Source of the DNA: Catonella massiliensis | GTDB taxonomy: Bacteria > Bacillota > Clostridia > Lachnospirales > Lachnospiraceae | Direction of reading: 5' to 3' | Length of the DNA stretch: 64,000 bases | NCBI RefSeq assembly: GCF_016651435.1 | Contig: NZ_JAEPRJ010000001.1 | Coordinates: forward strand, 1,054,001-1,118,000 | Shown: piece by piece, positions 17,331 to 27,400 of the stretch | Layout: each line of letters begins with the position of its first letter | Numbering within the stretch: the first letter of the stretch is position 1 | The notes under the pieces: model-generated | What the model was told of the DNA's origin: nothing | Databases searched by the model: none | What the model saw: only the letters and a program-made list of their open reading frames with translations | Translations under genes and position numbers: made by a program

Positions 17331-18041
17331 ATGGTATTTGCAGTTATTTGTGCAGGTGGTATAGGCAGTAGAATGGGAAATGCTGAGAAGCCAAAACAGT
17401 ATCTTAATGTAGGCGGCAAGCCGATTATCCTACATACTATTGAGAAGTTTGTGGTAAATGAGGAGTTTGAAAAGATTATAGTTCTTGTTCCTGAAAGCTG
17501 GATAAGCTATACAAAGGATATAATCAACAAGCATCTTCAGGGGATTGAGAAGGTTGAGGTTATGGCAGGAGGAAGTGACAGAAATTCAACTATCATGAAT
17601 GCCATTAACTACATAGAAGAGAAGTTTACTCTTGATGATGATACCATCATTGTAACTCATGATGCGGTTAGACCTTTTGTTACACACAGAATAATTATGG
17701 ATAATATAGAGGCGGCAGTTAAGGTAGGTGCCTGCGATACAGTTATCCCTGCTACAGATACAATAGTGGAGAGCTTAGACGGAGAGAAGATAAGCAGCAT
17801 ACCTGACCGCTCTAAGGTGTATCAGGGACAGACTCCTCAGAGCTTTAGGGCGAAGCGCCTAAAGGAGCTTTACTCATCACTTACAGATGAGGAAAAGGCT
17901 ATACTAACTGATGCAGCCAAAATTTACCTCCTTAAGGGTGAGGCTGTGCATCTTGTAAGGGGAGAAGTGTTTAATATCAAGATTACCTATCCTTATGATC
18001 TAACAGTAGCTGAAACTTTGATTAACACAGACAGGGAGTAA
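17331..18041 (+). CDS. tarI: D-ribitol-5-phosphate cytidylyltransferase (TarI; IspD fold)
   Basis: A 236-residue IspD/TarI-family cytidylyltransferase. The N-terminus AVICAGGIGSRMG carries the CTP-binding loop, and THDAVRPFV and QTPQSF are family motifs. Sequence motifs alone also fit IspD of isoprenoid synthesis, but the adjacent tarJ-like dehydrogenase and flanking TagF/TarL enzymes point to TarI, which makes CDP-ribitol. It starts at an ATG 5 bases after GGAGG, which overlaps the stop of the upstream transferase; tarJ follows after 3 bases. Confidence 0.87.
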   Translation: MVFAVICAGGIGSRMGNAEKPKQYLNVGGKPIILHTIEKFVVNEEFEKIIVLVPESWISYTKDIINKHLQGIEKVEVMAGGSDRNSTIMNAINYIEEKFTLDDDTIIVTHDAVRPFVTHRIIMDNIEAAVKVGACDTVIPATDTIVESLDGEKISSIPDRSKVYQGQTPQSFRAKRLKELYSSLTDEEKAILTDAAKIYLLKGEAVHLVRGEVFNIKITYPYDLTVAETLINTDRE

Positions 18042-18044
18042 AAT

Positions 18045-19073
18045 ATGCTAAATACCGTATATAGATTGGTTGCACCCAGAAGGTTTGAGGTGGCATTTTC
18101 GGATATCCAGTTATTTAAGGAGAATCAGGTCATAGTAAGGCCTCAGTTTCTCTCTATCTGTCACGCAGACCAGAGATACTATCAGGGACTGCGTCCTGCG
18201 GCCATACTAAGTAAAAAGCTTCCTATGGCGCTTATACATGAGTCTATAGGCGTGGTGGTTCAGTCCTGCTCTGACAAGGTAAAAGTGGGCGACAAGGTTG
18301 TTATGATACCCAATACACCTGTGGAAAAGGACGAGTATATAGCAGAAAACTACCTTAGGAGTTCTAAGTTTAGAGCAAGTGGTTTTGATGGATTTATGCA
18401 GGACCTGGTTGCTCTTGATGCAGACAGGGTAGTAAAGGTGCCCGAAGGGATTGATAACCATGTGGCTGCATTTATTGAGTTGATGAGTGTAAGTGTGCAT
18501 GCGATTCTTAGGTTTAAGAATTTCTCACATGGCAGGAGAGATAATATTGCTATCTTTGGAGACGGTAACTTAGGCTTTATTACAGGTATCTTCCTAAAGT
18601 CAATGCTGCCTGACTCAAAGCTTACAATTTTTGGCGTAAATGATGATAAGCTAGCGAGCTTTTCATTTGCAGACAACACATATAACGTGGCAGGTGAACT
18701 AAAGAACATAAGCTTTGACCATGCCTTTGAGTGCGTGGGAAATGCTGCAAGTGGACAGGCAATTGAGCAGATTATCGATTTTATTAATCCTGAAGGTACT
18801 ATATCTTTACTCGGAGTATCTGAGTATCCTGTTCCTATCAATACCAGAATGGTGCTTGAAAAGGGACTTAAGCTTTTTGGAAGCAGCAGGAGCGGGCGCG
18901 AGGACTTCAAGATGACTGTTAACATGCTTAGTGAAAATCCTTGGATGGTTAATTACTTAAGCAACATAATAAATAATATAGTGCCTATAAGGAATATGAC
19001 AGACATGAATCGGGCATTTGAGCTTGATATACAAAAGCCCGGCGGAAAGACTATAATGGAATGGGATAAGTAA
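18045..19073 (+). CDS. tarJ: Ribulose-5-phosphate reductase (TarJ)
   Basis: A 342-residue medium-chain zinc alcohol dehydrogenase. ICHADQRYYQGLRP and ALIHESIGVV match the TarJ subgroup, with the usual catalytic-zinc Cys and His-Glu ligands. The Rossmann segment IAIFGDGNLGFITGI binds NADPH. TarJ reduces ribulose 5-phosphate to ribitol 5-phosphate, which TarI then activates to CDP-ribitol. The gene pair tarI-tarJ is known from wall teichoic acid loci of Staphylococcus, Streptococcus and some Bacillus strains. Confidence 0.88.
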   Translation: MLNTVYRLVAPRRFEVAFSDIQLFKENQVIVRPQFLSICHADQRYYQGLRPAAILSKKLPMALIHESIGVVVQSCSDKVKVGDKVVMIPNTPVEKDEYIAENYLRSSKFRASGFDGFMQDLVALDADRVVKVPEGIDNHVAAFIELMSVSVHAILRFKNFSHGRRDNIAIFGDGNLGFITGIFLKSMLPDSKLTIFGVNDDKLASFSFADNTYNVAGELKNISFDHAFECVGNAASGQAIEQIIDFINPEGTISLLGVSEYPVPINTRMVLEKGLKLFGSSRSGREDFKMTVNMLSENPWMVNYLSNIINNIVPIRNMTDMNRAFELDIQKPGGKTIMEWDK

Positions 19074-19111
19074 GCTGTTAAGTATGTATTATAGGGATGA
19101 GGAGGTAGTTT

Positions 19112-20875
19112 TTGGAACGCTTTGAGATAAATATACTTAAGTTGAATGTAACGGAAACTACATTAAACATAGATGTTAAGGTAAGAGGTAAATATAATCC
19201 AGAGGTCAGAAACCCTATCGTTACCATCATTTTTACCTCAGGCAGCAAATACAGAAGACTCCCCGTCCCTATAAAGACTTACCTGCCGGAAACGGACCTG
19301 AAAAGCTTCTTTATTCTGGCGGGCTACAGCTATTCCATAAAAGACTTGTACATTGACTATGATAAGCCTGAAAATATAGAAGTAAAGCTTGAACTTACCT
19401 ATGGCGGTGATACATATACCGATATAATCTTAGATAAACCTGATGAATTAAAGATTATATCTTCAAGACAGTATTTGGTTTCACTCGCTAACGATGGATT
19501 AAGTATTAAGTTAATAAGGACAGCAGGTGATAAAGGTAGTGCAAATGTGATTCCTGTTTTATTAAATGGGCTGATTTCATTTGCGTGGAGCTTTATACTC
19601 TTTATTCTGGCTGTCATTTTTATGCCAATTTTTACCATCGAGGCAATTCTTGAGGCTATAGGACTTACAACAACAGCTTCTCCCAAAAAATATAAGAAAA
19701 TAATGGGAGTTATAGAACATGTCAGATGGCGTACAGAGCTTATTATGGATAGAACTATAGGACTCAGTACGTTTAAGAATCTGATGACTAAGCTTGGTTT
19801 TTATCTGTTTAAGCCTTTTAGGCTAAAGGAAAACCGAATTACTCTTATATCAAACCGTAGAAATAGTATAAGCGGTAACTATGAAAGTATTTATGCAGAG
19901 CTTATCAAAGATAAAAATATTGATATAAAGACTGTGCTTGATACAAAGGAAAGCTTCATATCCTGCTTTAAGTACGGCTATTACCTTGCATCGTCAAAGG
20001 TCATTTTAATTGATGATTATATCCGTTCGGTCTATGAGATAAAAAAGCGTAAGGATAACTATCTTATACAGGTGTGGCATGCCTGTGGAGCATTCAAGGC
20101 CTTTGGTTTTAGCAGACTAAGCAGAGAAGGCTGTTGGCCACAGGATAGCCGCTCTCACAGAACCTATGATTATTGTCTGGTAAGTTCAAGGAAAGTAGCA
20201 AAGCATTATGCTGAAGCATTTGGGATGAATGTTGACAGGGTTATTGCTACAGGAGTTCCAAGAACCGATATCTTCTTTGATGAAGCCTATAAGAGGGAAA
20301 TAAGAGCAAAAATATTTTCTGCATATCCTATGTTAAAAGATAAAAAGGTTATTCTTTTTGCACCTACATTTAGGGGGTCAAGTAAAAAAGAGGGCCACTA
20401 TCCTCATTACCGCTTTGATTATAAGAAGATATTTGAAAGATTCGGTGATGAATACAGAATTATAATTAAGCACCATCCTCACGTAAACAATAAGCTTGTT
20501 ATAGAGGATGAGTACAAGGATAGAGTGATTGACCTATCAAAGAACGAGGAGCTAAACGAGCTTTTGTTTGTCACTGATATTCTTATTACGGATTATTCAT
20601 CCGTGATATTTGAGGCGGCGCTCTTAGACATACCTATGCTCTTTTATGCTTTCGATTTAGATGAGTATATATCAAGAAGAGGCTTCTACTGCGAATATAT
20701 TAGCTTTATACCGGGAAAGCTTGTGGAAAACATGGATGAAATAATAGATGCACTTATGGTGGGGGACTTTGAAGCAGATAAGATAAAAGAATTTAAGCAA
20801 GACTTCTTTGATGACCTTGACGGTAAGTCCGGAAAGAGAGCATCAGAGTTCATAAAAAGACTTATGAAAAATTAG
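19112..20875 (+). CDS. TagF/TarL-type CDP-polyol phosphotransferase, paralogue 2
   Basis: A 587-residue protein colinear with the paralogue at 15555. The N-terminal beta-rich region of about 150 residues, the hydrophobic segment (about 155-185) and the C-terminal phosphotransferase domain are all present (WHACGAFKAFGF, ATGVPRTD, APTFRGSSK, KHHPHVN, LITDYSSVIFEA). The start is TTG after a GGAGG at 19101-19105. Two such enzymes around tarIJ suggest either a primer/polymerase split or two different polyol donors; the sequence does not say which takes CDP-ribitol. Confidence 0.85.
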   Translation: MERFEINILKLNVTETTLNIDVKVRGKYNPEVRNPIVTIIFTSGSKYRRLPVPIKTYLPETDLKSFFILAGYSYSIKDLYIDYDKPENIEVKLELTYGGDTYTDIILDKPDELKIISSRQYLVSLANDGLSIKLIRTAGDKGSANVIPVLLNGLISFAWSFILFILAVIFMPIFTIEAILEAIGLTTTASPKKYKKIMGVIEHVRWRTELIMDRTIGLSTFKNLMTKLGFYLFKPFRLKENRITLISNRRNSISGNYESIYAELIKDKNIDIKTVLDTKESFISCFKYGYYLASSKVILIDDYIRSVYEIKKRKDNYLIQVWHACGAFKAFGFSRLSREGCWPQDSRSHRTYDYCLVSSRKVAKHYAEAFGMNVDRVIATGVPRTDIFFDEAYKREIRAKIFSAYPMLKDKKVILFAPTFRGSSKKEGHYPHYRFDYKKIFERFGDEYRIIIKHHPHVNNKLVIEDEYKDRVIDLSKNEELNELLFVTDILITDYSSVIFEAALLDIPMLFYAFDLDEYISRRGFYCEYISFIPGKLVENMDEIIDALMVGDFEADKIKEFKQDFFDDLDGKSGKRASEFIKRLMKN

Positions 20876-20912
20876 TGCAATTTATTTCATCATCTTTCGT
20901 GAATATTTGTGC

Positions 20913-20941
20913 TTTAAAATTCTTCATATATCGTGTATAAT
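20913..20941 (+). promoter_or_regulatory. Promoter upstream of the unknown membrane protein
   Basis: TTTAAA, 17 bases, then TATAAT lies about 50 bases before the ATG at 20994. The -35 match is modest; the -10 is perfect. Confidence 0.5.
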
Positions 20942-20993
20942 ATTACGGGCGTCAAAGGATTTGTGCTTAGAATATGAAGGGAAGGTATAAAAG

Positions 20994-21944
20994 ATGATTG
21001 ATGGCAAGATTACGGAACTTTTGCAGACAAAAGGGATGGAGTATGATGAAACATCTGCTTCATGGTATGGTACAGTTTCAGGCTACAGTATGAAACTTGT
21101 CCGTACAAATGATGGAAAGAACTACGAACTGGTAGTTCCCGTAACCAATGGAAGTATGCCGGACAAGCAGACTATGGCGGAGCTTGGTAAGCAGATAAAC
21201 GCCGTAGGAAGAGTAACAGTTAAGCAGTATGATGTTACCTTTTTTATTAAAAGACCTCTTACGACAGGTGCTTATCTTGAAAACATTTCTGCTGCAGTTT
21301 CTGCTGTTCCTGAAGCTCTTAGAAGCTCAGGTTTTACAAGCTGCTGTGAGGCAAGTGGAAGAACTGACAACCTCTTATTCTGTGTGGTTGGCGGTGAAGT
21401 ATTACTGTTAACAGACGAGGAATACGGTAAACGTGAAATCGCTGTAAAGGAAAGACATTACACAAAGAGCGAAAAGGGTGAAAATGTTGTTACAGGTATT
21501 GTAGGAGCATTTTTGGGAAGTATCATAGGACTTATTGTTATAGTGTTAGTAGGCCAGTTAGGCTATGTTGCAGTTCTGTCGGGAATTGTTATGGGTGTTT
21601 GTACCGTGAAGGGTTATGCTATTCTCGGTGGTAGATTATCCAAAAAAGGTGCTGTTATTTCACTTATCATCATGGTGGGTATGACATTTGCGGCATTTAT
21701 TTTAGATTCCTGTATATATGTAATCAGACAGAGTCCTGACGATGTAGCTTATATAGAGGAGATGATAAGATACTTTGCAGATGCAGTATTTAAGGAACCA
21801 AAATATGCTGTTGAGCTGATAAAGCTGTTTGCATTTACTTTGATTGGTGCTGTTCCTGCTATGCTTGGAGCATTTAGAGATGAGAAGATGTCTATAACAG
21901 CCTATAAGCTAAAAGATGTAAGAAAAGATGATGAATATATGTAA
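20994..21944 (+). CDS. Membrane protein of unknown function
   Basis: A 316-residue protein I do not recognise. The first 155 residues or so look soluble (alpha/beta), and the rest holds about four membrane helices (near 162-182, 188-210, 217-240 and 282-300). Cytosolic and membrane halves are separated by a basic stretch (KERHYTKSEKG). It is probably co-transcribed with the secreted beta-helix protein that starts 14 bases after its stop. Possible link to surface polymer handling is by position only. Confidence 0.75.
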   Translation: MIDGKITELLQTKGMEYDETSASWYGTVSGYSMKLVRTNDGKNYELVVPVTNGSMPDKQTMAELGKQINAVGRVTVKQYDVTFFIKRPLTTGAYLENISAAVSAVPEALRSSGFTSCCEASGRTDNLLFCVVGGEVLLLTDEEYGKREIAVKERHYTKSEKGENVVTGIVGAFLGSIIGLIVIVLVGQLGYVAVLSGIVMGVCTVKGYAILGGRLSKKGAVISLIIMVGMTFAAFILDSCIYVIRQSPDDVAYIEEMIRYFADAVFKEPKYAVELIKLFAFTLIGAVPAMLGAFRDEKMSITAYKLKDVRKDDEYM

Positions 21945-21958
21945 AAGGAGATTACAGA

Positions 21959-23077
21959 GTGAAAATTAAAAATATATTGCTTTGTGGTGGAATTATACTT
22001 ATGGCGGCTTTATGCGTTGGTAAGACAGATAGCGTAAAGGCGGCAGTGGTAGTTGAAGCAAGTGGAGTAGATGACACTGCAAATATTCAGCAGGAACTTG
22101 ATACAATGGGAGTTGCTATACTAAAAAAAGGTTCTACTTACAGACTTAATAAATCCATTATATTAAGAGATAATATGACTATAAAGGCAGAAGGTGCGAC
22201 TATAATCTGTGAAAGACCTATTGCTTACAATATCCCTGAAACAACCAATTATAGTGCATTGTCAAATGTAACCATAATTGGTGGAACCTGGAAGTCTGAA
22301 TACAGTGGTTATACCGGATCATCATTTAAGTTCACTCACGCAAGCAATATAACACTTAAAAATATGAAAATCAGAGCAGCTAATGCAGTGGGGCACAGTT
22401 TAGAATTTGTAGCCTGCCGGAATGTAACCATAATTAAGTGCGACATTGCCTGCATTGGTGAGTCGGATTCTAAGACGGAAGAAGCTGTTCAGCTTGACAT
22501 TGCCTCATCAGTCACAGCCCCTTACTTAAAAAGTGTTCCATTTAGAACTGATTTAACTGAGGAACTTTGGAATCATGCAGGTTGCAGAAATGTTACAATC
22601 AAGGATTGTAAAATAACGGGGAATAGAGGAGTGGTTGCGAACTATACTGCAAAAGATGGTAATTCAGTTGAAACCATTCACGATAATATTGTGCTTAAAA
22701 ACAATGAAATCACCGGTCTTAAGGGTGAGGGAGTTGTACTTTTCAATACTAAGAATGCTTCAGTTGTAAATAATAAAATCAAGAGCCTTAGAAAGGGTAA
22801 GGCAGATGCTTATACTGTTGGCTTACATGTAGCTAATTTTTCAAAGAACAAAGACATGAACAATTCCGTTATTACTCTTAGCAGAAATACTGTATACGGT
22901 GGAAGACAGGCAATTATGTTTTATTCTCATTCAGGTGTTAAGTATGGTGTGGTTACCATAAGTGGCAACAAGCTTTTCTGTAAAGCAGGAAAGAAGAACG
23001 CGGTATATGCTAATCACAAGAGTGCCAACCTCTTAACTGTGTCTTCAAATACAGCTAAGACTTATAAGGATAAATAA
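21959..23077 (+). CDS. Secreted right-handed beta-helix protein (pectate-lyase-like fold)
   Basis: A 372-residue exported protein. The signal peptide (residues 1-29) has a basic start, a hydrophobic core and an AxA-type cleavage site. The mature part carries repeated short segments of the NVTIKxCxI type (for example NITLKNMKI, NVTIIKCDI, NVTIKDCKI), as in parallel beta-helix polysaccharide-acting enzymes and adhesins. No catalytic residues can be assigned, so enzyme activity is uncertain. GTG start with AAAAGGAG at 21943-21950. Confidence 0.8.
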   Translation: MKIKNILLCGGIILMAALCVGKTDSVKAAVVVEASGVDDTANIQQELDTMGVAILKKGSTYRLNKSIILRDNMTIKAEGATIICERPIAYNIPETTNYSALSNVTIIGGTWKSEYSGYTGSSFKFTHASNITLKNMKIRAANAVGHSLEFVACRNVTIIKCDIACIGESDSKTEEAVQLDIASSVTAPYLKSVPFRTDLTEELWNHAGCRNVTIKDCKITGNRGVVANYTAKDGNSVETIHDNIVLKNNEITGLKGEGVVLFNTKNASVVNNKIKSLRKGKADAYTVGLHVANFSKNKDMNNSVITLSRNTVYGGRQAIMFYSHSGVKYGVVTISGNKLFCKAGKKNAVYANHKSANLLTVSSNTAKTYKDK

Positions 23078-23110
23078 TAAAAATCAGGAGAATTAATTTG
23101 TATTTTGTAC

Positions 23111-23139
23111 TTGAATAATTTAGATTTATGTGCTACAAT
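23111..23139 (+). promoter_or_regulatory. Promoter for carAB
   Basis: TTGAAT, exactly 17 bases, then TACAAT. Expected transcription start is near 23146, which places the hairpin at 23171-23212 inside the carA leader. Confidence 0.7.
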
Positions 23140-23170
23140 TCTAACAATTTGGGCATAAATAGAAAGGAGG

Positions 23171-23212
23171 AGGAAGAGCGAAATCAAATCTTTTGTTCTT
23201 CCTTTTTCTTTT
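23171..23212 (+). terminator. Terminator-like hairpin in the carA leader (possible attenuator)
   Basis: A 9-bp stem (AGGAAGAGC / GTTCTTCCT, one G-U pair) with a 15-base loop is followed directly by TTTTCTTTT. It lies between the carA promoter and the carA ribosome site. It may attenuate carAB transcription or simply end readthrough from the beta-helix gene. No PyrR-type binding loop or alternative antiterminator pairing was recognised. Confidence 0.6.
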
Positions 23213-23255
23213 GCCAAAAGTAGTGAAGTTTGTAAAGTAAGATTTGGAGGAAATG

Positions 23256-24407
23256 ATGAAAGCATATTTGATTCTTGAAGACGGAACGGTATTTACGGGA
23301 GAATCTTTTGGTGCCAGAACGGAAGTCATAAGCGAAATAGTATTCAATACTTCCATGACAGGCTATCTAGAGGTGCTTACCGATCCTAGTTACGCTGGAC
23401 AGGCAGTTACAATGACCTATCCTTTGATTGGTAATTACGGTATTAATTATCAGGACATGGAGTCAAAAAAAGCTCAGCCTGATGGCTTTATAGTTCGTGA
23501 AATAGCAGGAAAAGCCTCTAATTTTAGAAATGACGATTCTCTGACCAGATTCTTAGTTGACCAGGGTATTACCGGCATTTATGGCATTGATACAAGAGCA
23601 CTTACAAGGATTCTTCGTGAGAGTGGTACCATGAACGGCATGATAACAACTGACGAAACAAAACTTGGAAGTGCTAATATTTTAAATAAAATTAAGCGCT
23701 ACAGGGTTGAAGGAGTGGTTGAGCGGGTATCCTGTAAGGAAAAGGAGATATTTGAGCCTCGTTTTGCAAGAAGGCCAGACAAGGTATTTAAGCCTGAATT
23801 CCAGTTCAAGAATGATTTTATAACAGAAACAAAATACAAGATTGCACTTATGGACTTTGGTGCAAAGAAGAATATAGTGGATTCCCTTTTAAGAAGGGGC
23901 TGTGAGGTAACGGTATATCCACAGAATACAAAGGCTGAAGAGATATTTAGGGATAAGCCTGATGGGATTATGCTAAGTAACGGACCTGGAGACCCTGCAG
24001 AATGTACTGATATAATAGAGGAGCTTAAGAAGCTCTTTGATGGAGACATCCCTATCTTTGGTATCTGCCTCGGACATCAGCTTATGGCTCTTGCAAAGGG
24101 TGGAAGAACTGAGAAGATGAAGTATGGCCACAGGGGAGCAAACCACCCTGTAAAGGATCTCTCTACAGGAAGAGTATACATATCTACTCAGAATCATGGC
24201 TATATGGTAGTTGATAAGAGTATGCCTGAAGAAGTGGCAACTACAAGCTTTATAAATGTAAATGACGGAACTGTTGAAGGTATACGCTACACAGGTAAGA
24301 GAATATTTACCGTACAGTTCCACCCTGAGGCCTGCTCAGGACCGCTTGATACAGGATATTTGTTTGATGAGTTTTTAAGGGAGGTTAATGATGCCAAGAA
24401 TAACTGA
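23256..24407 (+). CDS. carA: Carbamoyl-phosphate synthase small (glutaminase) subunit
   Basis: A 383-residue protein starting MKAYLILEDGTVFTGESFG, the standard CarA N-terminus. The C-terminal class I glutaminase domain has nucleophile C271 in FGICLGHQ and the His/Glu pair in QFHPEA. It frees ammonia from glutamine for CarB, supplying carbamoyl phosphate for pyrimidine and arginine synthesis. TTG 23244 and ATG 23253 are also in frame, but GGAGG at 23246-23250 and homology favour the ATG at 23256. Confidence 0.96.
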   Translation: MKAYLILEDGTVFTGESFGARTEVISEIVFNTSMTGYLEVLTDPSYAGQAVTMTYPLIGNYGINYQDMESKKAQPDGFIVREIAGKASNFRNDDSLTRFLVDQGITGIYGIDTRALTRILRESGTMNGMITTDETKLGSANILNKIKRYRVEGVVERVSCKEKEIFEPRFARRPDKVFKPEFQFKNDFITETKYKIALMDFGAKKNIVDSLLRRGCEVTVYPQNTKAEEIFRDKPDGIMLSNGPGDPAECTDIIEELKKLFDGDIPIFGICLGHQLMALAKGGRTEKMKYGHRGANHPVKDLSTGRVYISTQNHGYMVVDKSMPEEVATTSFINVNDGTVEGIRYTGKRIFTVQFHPEACSGPLDTGYLFDEFLREVNDAKNN

Positions 24408-27400
24408 TATTAAAAAAGTAATGGTTTTAGGTTCAGGACCTATCGTTATAGGGCAGGCTGCTGAATTTGACTACGCAGGTACACAGGCCTGCCGTTCCCT
24501 TAAAGAAGAAGGCATAGAAGTAGTACTTGTTAACTCAAACCCTGCTACAATTATGACAGATAAGGATATTGCAGATAAGGTATACATAGAGCCTCTTAAT
24601 GTAGATGTTGTTAAGAAAATCATTAAAGAAGAACAGCCTGACAGTATCCTTCCAACACTTGGAGGACAGGCAGGACTTAACCTTGCTATGGAGCTTGAGG
24701 AGAGCGGCTTCCTTAAGGAGAATAATGTAAGGCTTATAGGTACCACAGCTTTGACTATCAAAAAGGCTGAGGACAGGCTTGAGTTCAAGAATACCATGGA
24801 GAAGCTTAAGGAGCCTGTAGCTGCTTCTACAATAGTAGAAGATATTGAAGCTGCTGTAGAATTTGCCAAAGAAATAGGCTATCCGATAGTGGTAAGGCCT
24901 GCCTATACCCTCGGAGGCTCAGGCGGTGGTATAGCTGATGATGAAGCTTCACTTCGCTTAATTTGTGAGAATGGACTTAGACTGTCAAGAGTAGGTCAGT
25001 GTCTTATAGAGCGTTCAATCGCAGGCTGGAAAGAGATAGAGTATGAGGTAATGAGAGATAGCAGAGGTAACTGCATTACTGTCTGCAACATGGAGAATCT
25101 TGACCCTGTTGGAGTTCATACAGGTGATAGTATAGTAGTAGCCCCTTCTCAGACACTTTCTGATAAAGAGCACCAGATGCTAAGGACATCTGCGCTTAAC
25201 ATAATAGATGAGCTTGGAATCACAGGTGGCTGTAACGTGCAGTATGCCCTTAACCCTCATACCTTTGAATACTGCGTTATAGAGGTGAACCCTAGAGTAA
25301 GCCGTTCATCTGCGCTTGCCTCAAAGGCTACGGGCTATCCTATAGCTAAGGTAGCGGCTAAGATTGCGCTTGGCTACACCCTTGATGAGATTAAGAATGC
25401 CGTTACAGGAAGAACATTTGCAAGCTTTGAGCCTGCACTTGACTATGTGGTAGTTAAGATACCAAGACTTCCTTTTGATAAGTTCATTACAGCAAAGAGG
25501 ACCCTTACTACTCAGATGAAGGCTACAGGTGAGGTTATGAGCATCTGTACCAACTTTGAAGGTGCTCTTATGAAGGCTATACGCTCCTTGGAGCAGCACG
25601 TAGACAGTCTTATAGTGAATTACTATGAGGGCTTTACTGATGAGGATATAAAGGATGAGCTTCAAAAGGTGGATGACAGAAGAATCTTCCTCATAGCTGA
25701 GGCTATCAGAAGAGGAATTACACCTGAGTACATACATGATATAACCAAGATAGACGAGTGGTTCATAGATAAGATAGAGCGTCTTGTAAGATGTGAGCTT
25801 CGCCTTAAAAATGAAGAGCTTACAAGGGAGCTTTTATTTGATGCCAAGCGTATGGAATTCCCTGACAAGGTAATTGCAAATCTTACAGGAAAGACTGAAA
25901 AAGAAATCTACGAGCGTAGAATAAAAGAAAATATCATTGCGGGCTTCAAGATGGTAGATACCTGTGCTGCTGAGTTTGAGGCTGTTACGCCTTATTATTA
26001 TTCCTGCTTTGATGGAGAAAATGAGAATACTTCAGTTACTGATAAGAAAAAGGTGCTTGTACTTGGTTCAGGTCCTATAAGAATCGGTCAGGGCATCGAG
26101 TTTGACTTCTGCTCAGTACACTGTGTGTGGGCGTTTTCAAAGGCAGGCTATGAGACCATCATCATAAACAACAACCCTGAAACCGTAAGTACTGACTTTG
26201 ATATAGCTGATAAGCTTTACTTTGAGCCTCTTACTCCAGAGGATGTAAGAAATGTAGTTGAGCTTGAGAAGCCTTACGGAGCAGTAGTTCAGTTTGGAGG
26301 CCAGACAGCCATCGGACTTACCAAGGCTCTTATGGAAATGGGAGTAAAGATACTGGGAACATCCGCAGAAGATGTGGATGCAGCAGAGGACAGAGAGTTA
26401 TTTGACAATATCTTAAATGAAACAGGCATACCAAGGGCATCAGGCGGTACAGTATTTACCGCAGATGAAGCGGTTGAAGTTGCTGGTAGACTAGGATATC
26501 CTGTGCTTGTCCGCCCTTCTTACGTGCTTGGCGGTGCCGGCATGAGAATAGCCATATCTGACTCTGATATAAGGGAGTATATAGACATAATAAATCGTAA
26601 TGTTCAGGAGCATCCTATCCTTGTAGACAAGTATCTAATGGGTGAGGAGCTTGAAGTAGATGCGGTTTGTGACGGAGAAGATATCTTAATTCCGGGCATT
26701 ATGCAGCATATTGAAAGAGCAGGCATACACTCAGGCGACAGTATATCAGTTTATCCTTCACAGAATATCTCGGCAGAGCTTATAGAAAGGATTGAGGACT
26801 ATACCGGAAAGCTTGCAAAGAGCCTTCACGTAATAGGACTTGTAAATATACAGTTCATCATTTACGAGAATGAAGTATATGTCATAGAGGTAAACCCTCG
26901 TTCAAGCCGTACAGTACCATATATAAGCAAGGTCACAGGCATACCTATAGTAGAGCTTGCCTGCAAGGTCATAATGGGAGATAAGATTAGAGACCTTGGA
27001 TTTGAGCCTGGACTTCAGAAGGAAGCTCCATATGTGGCAGTAAAGATGCCTGTATTCTCCTTTGAAAAACTAAGAGGAGCTGAGATTTCCTTAGGACCTG
27101 AGATGAAGTCTACAGGAGAGTGCCTCGGTATAGCAAAGACCTTTGATGAGGCTCTCTTTAAGGCCTTCCTTGGGGCAGGAATTGACCTTCCTATCCACAA
27201 GAAGATGATAATTACGGTTTGTGATGAGGACAAGAAGGAAATTGTGCCTATAGCCGCAGGCTTTAGTAAGCTTGGCTATGAGATATATGCAACAAGAGGG
27301 ACTGCAGAAGTGCTTAAGAATAACGGTGTGGAAGTAACTCAGGTAAACAAGCTTGAACAGGCAGCGCCTACACTTATGGACCTTTTACTTGCACACAACA

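Noticed and set aside
17331..18041. Assignment as IspD of isoprenoid synthesis
   Set aside because: Motifs fit both, but the adjacent tarJ and flanking polyol-phosphate polymerases favour TarI.
23193..23240. A leader peptide from TTG inside the carA leader hairpin
   Set aside because: The nearest ribosome site is over 20 bases upstream and the frame runs through the T-rich terminator sequence; no regulatory codon run is seen.
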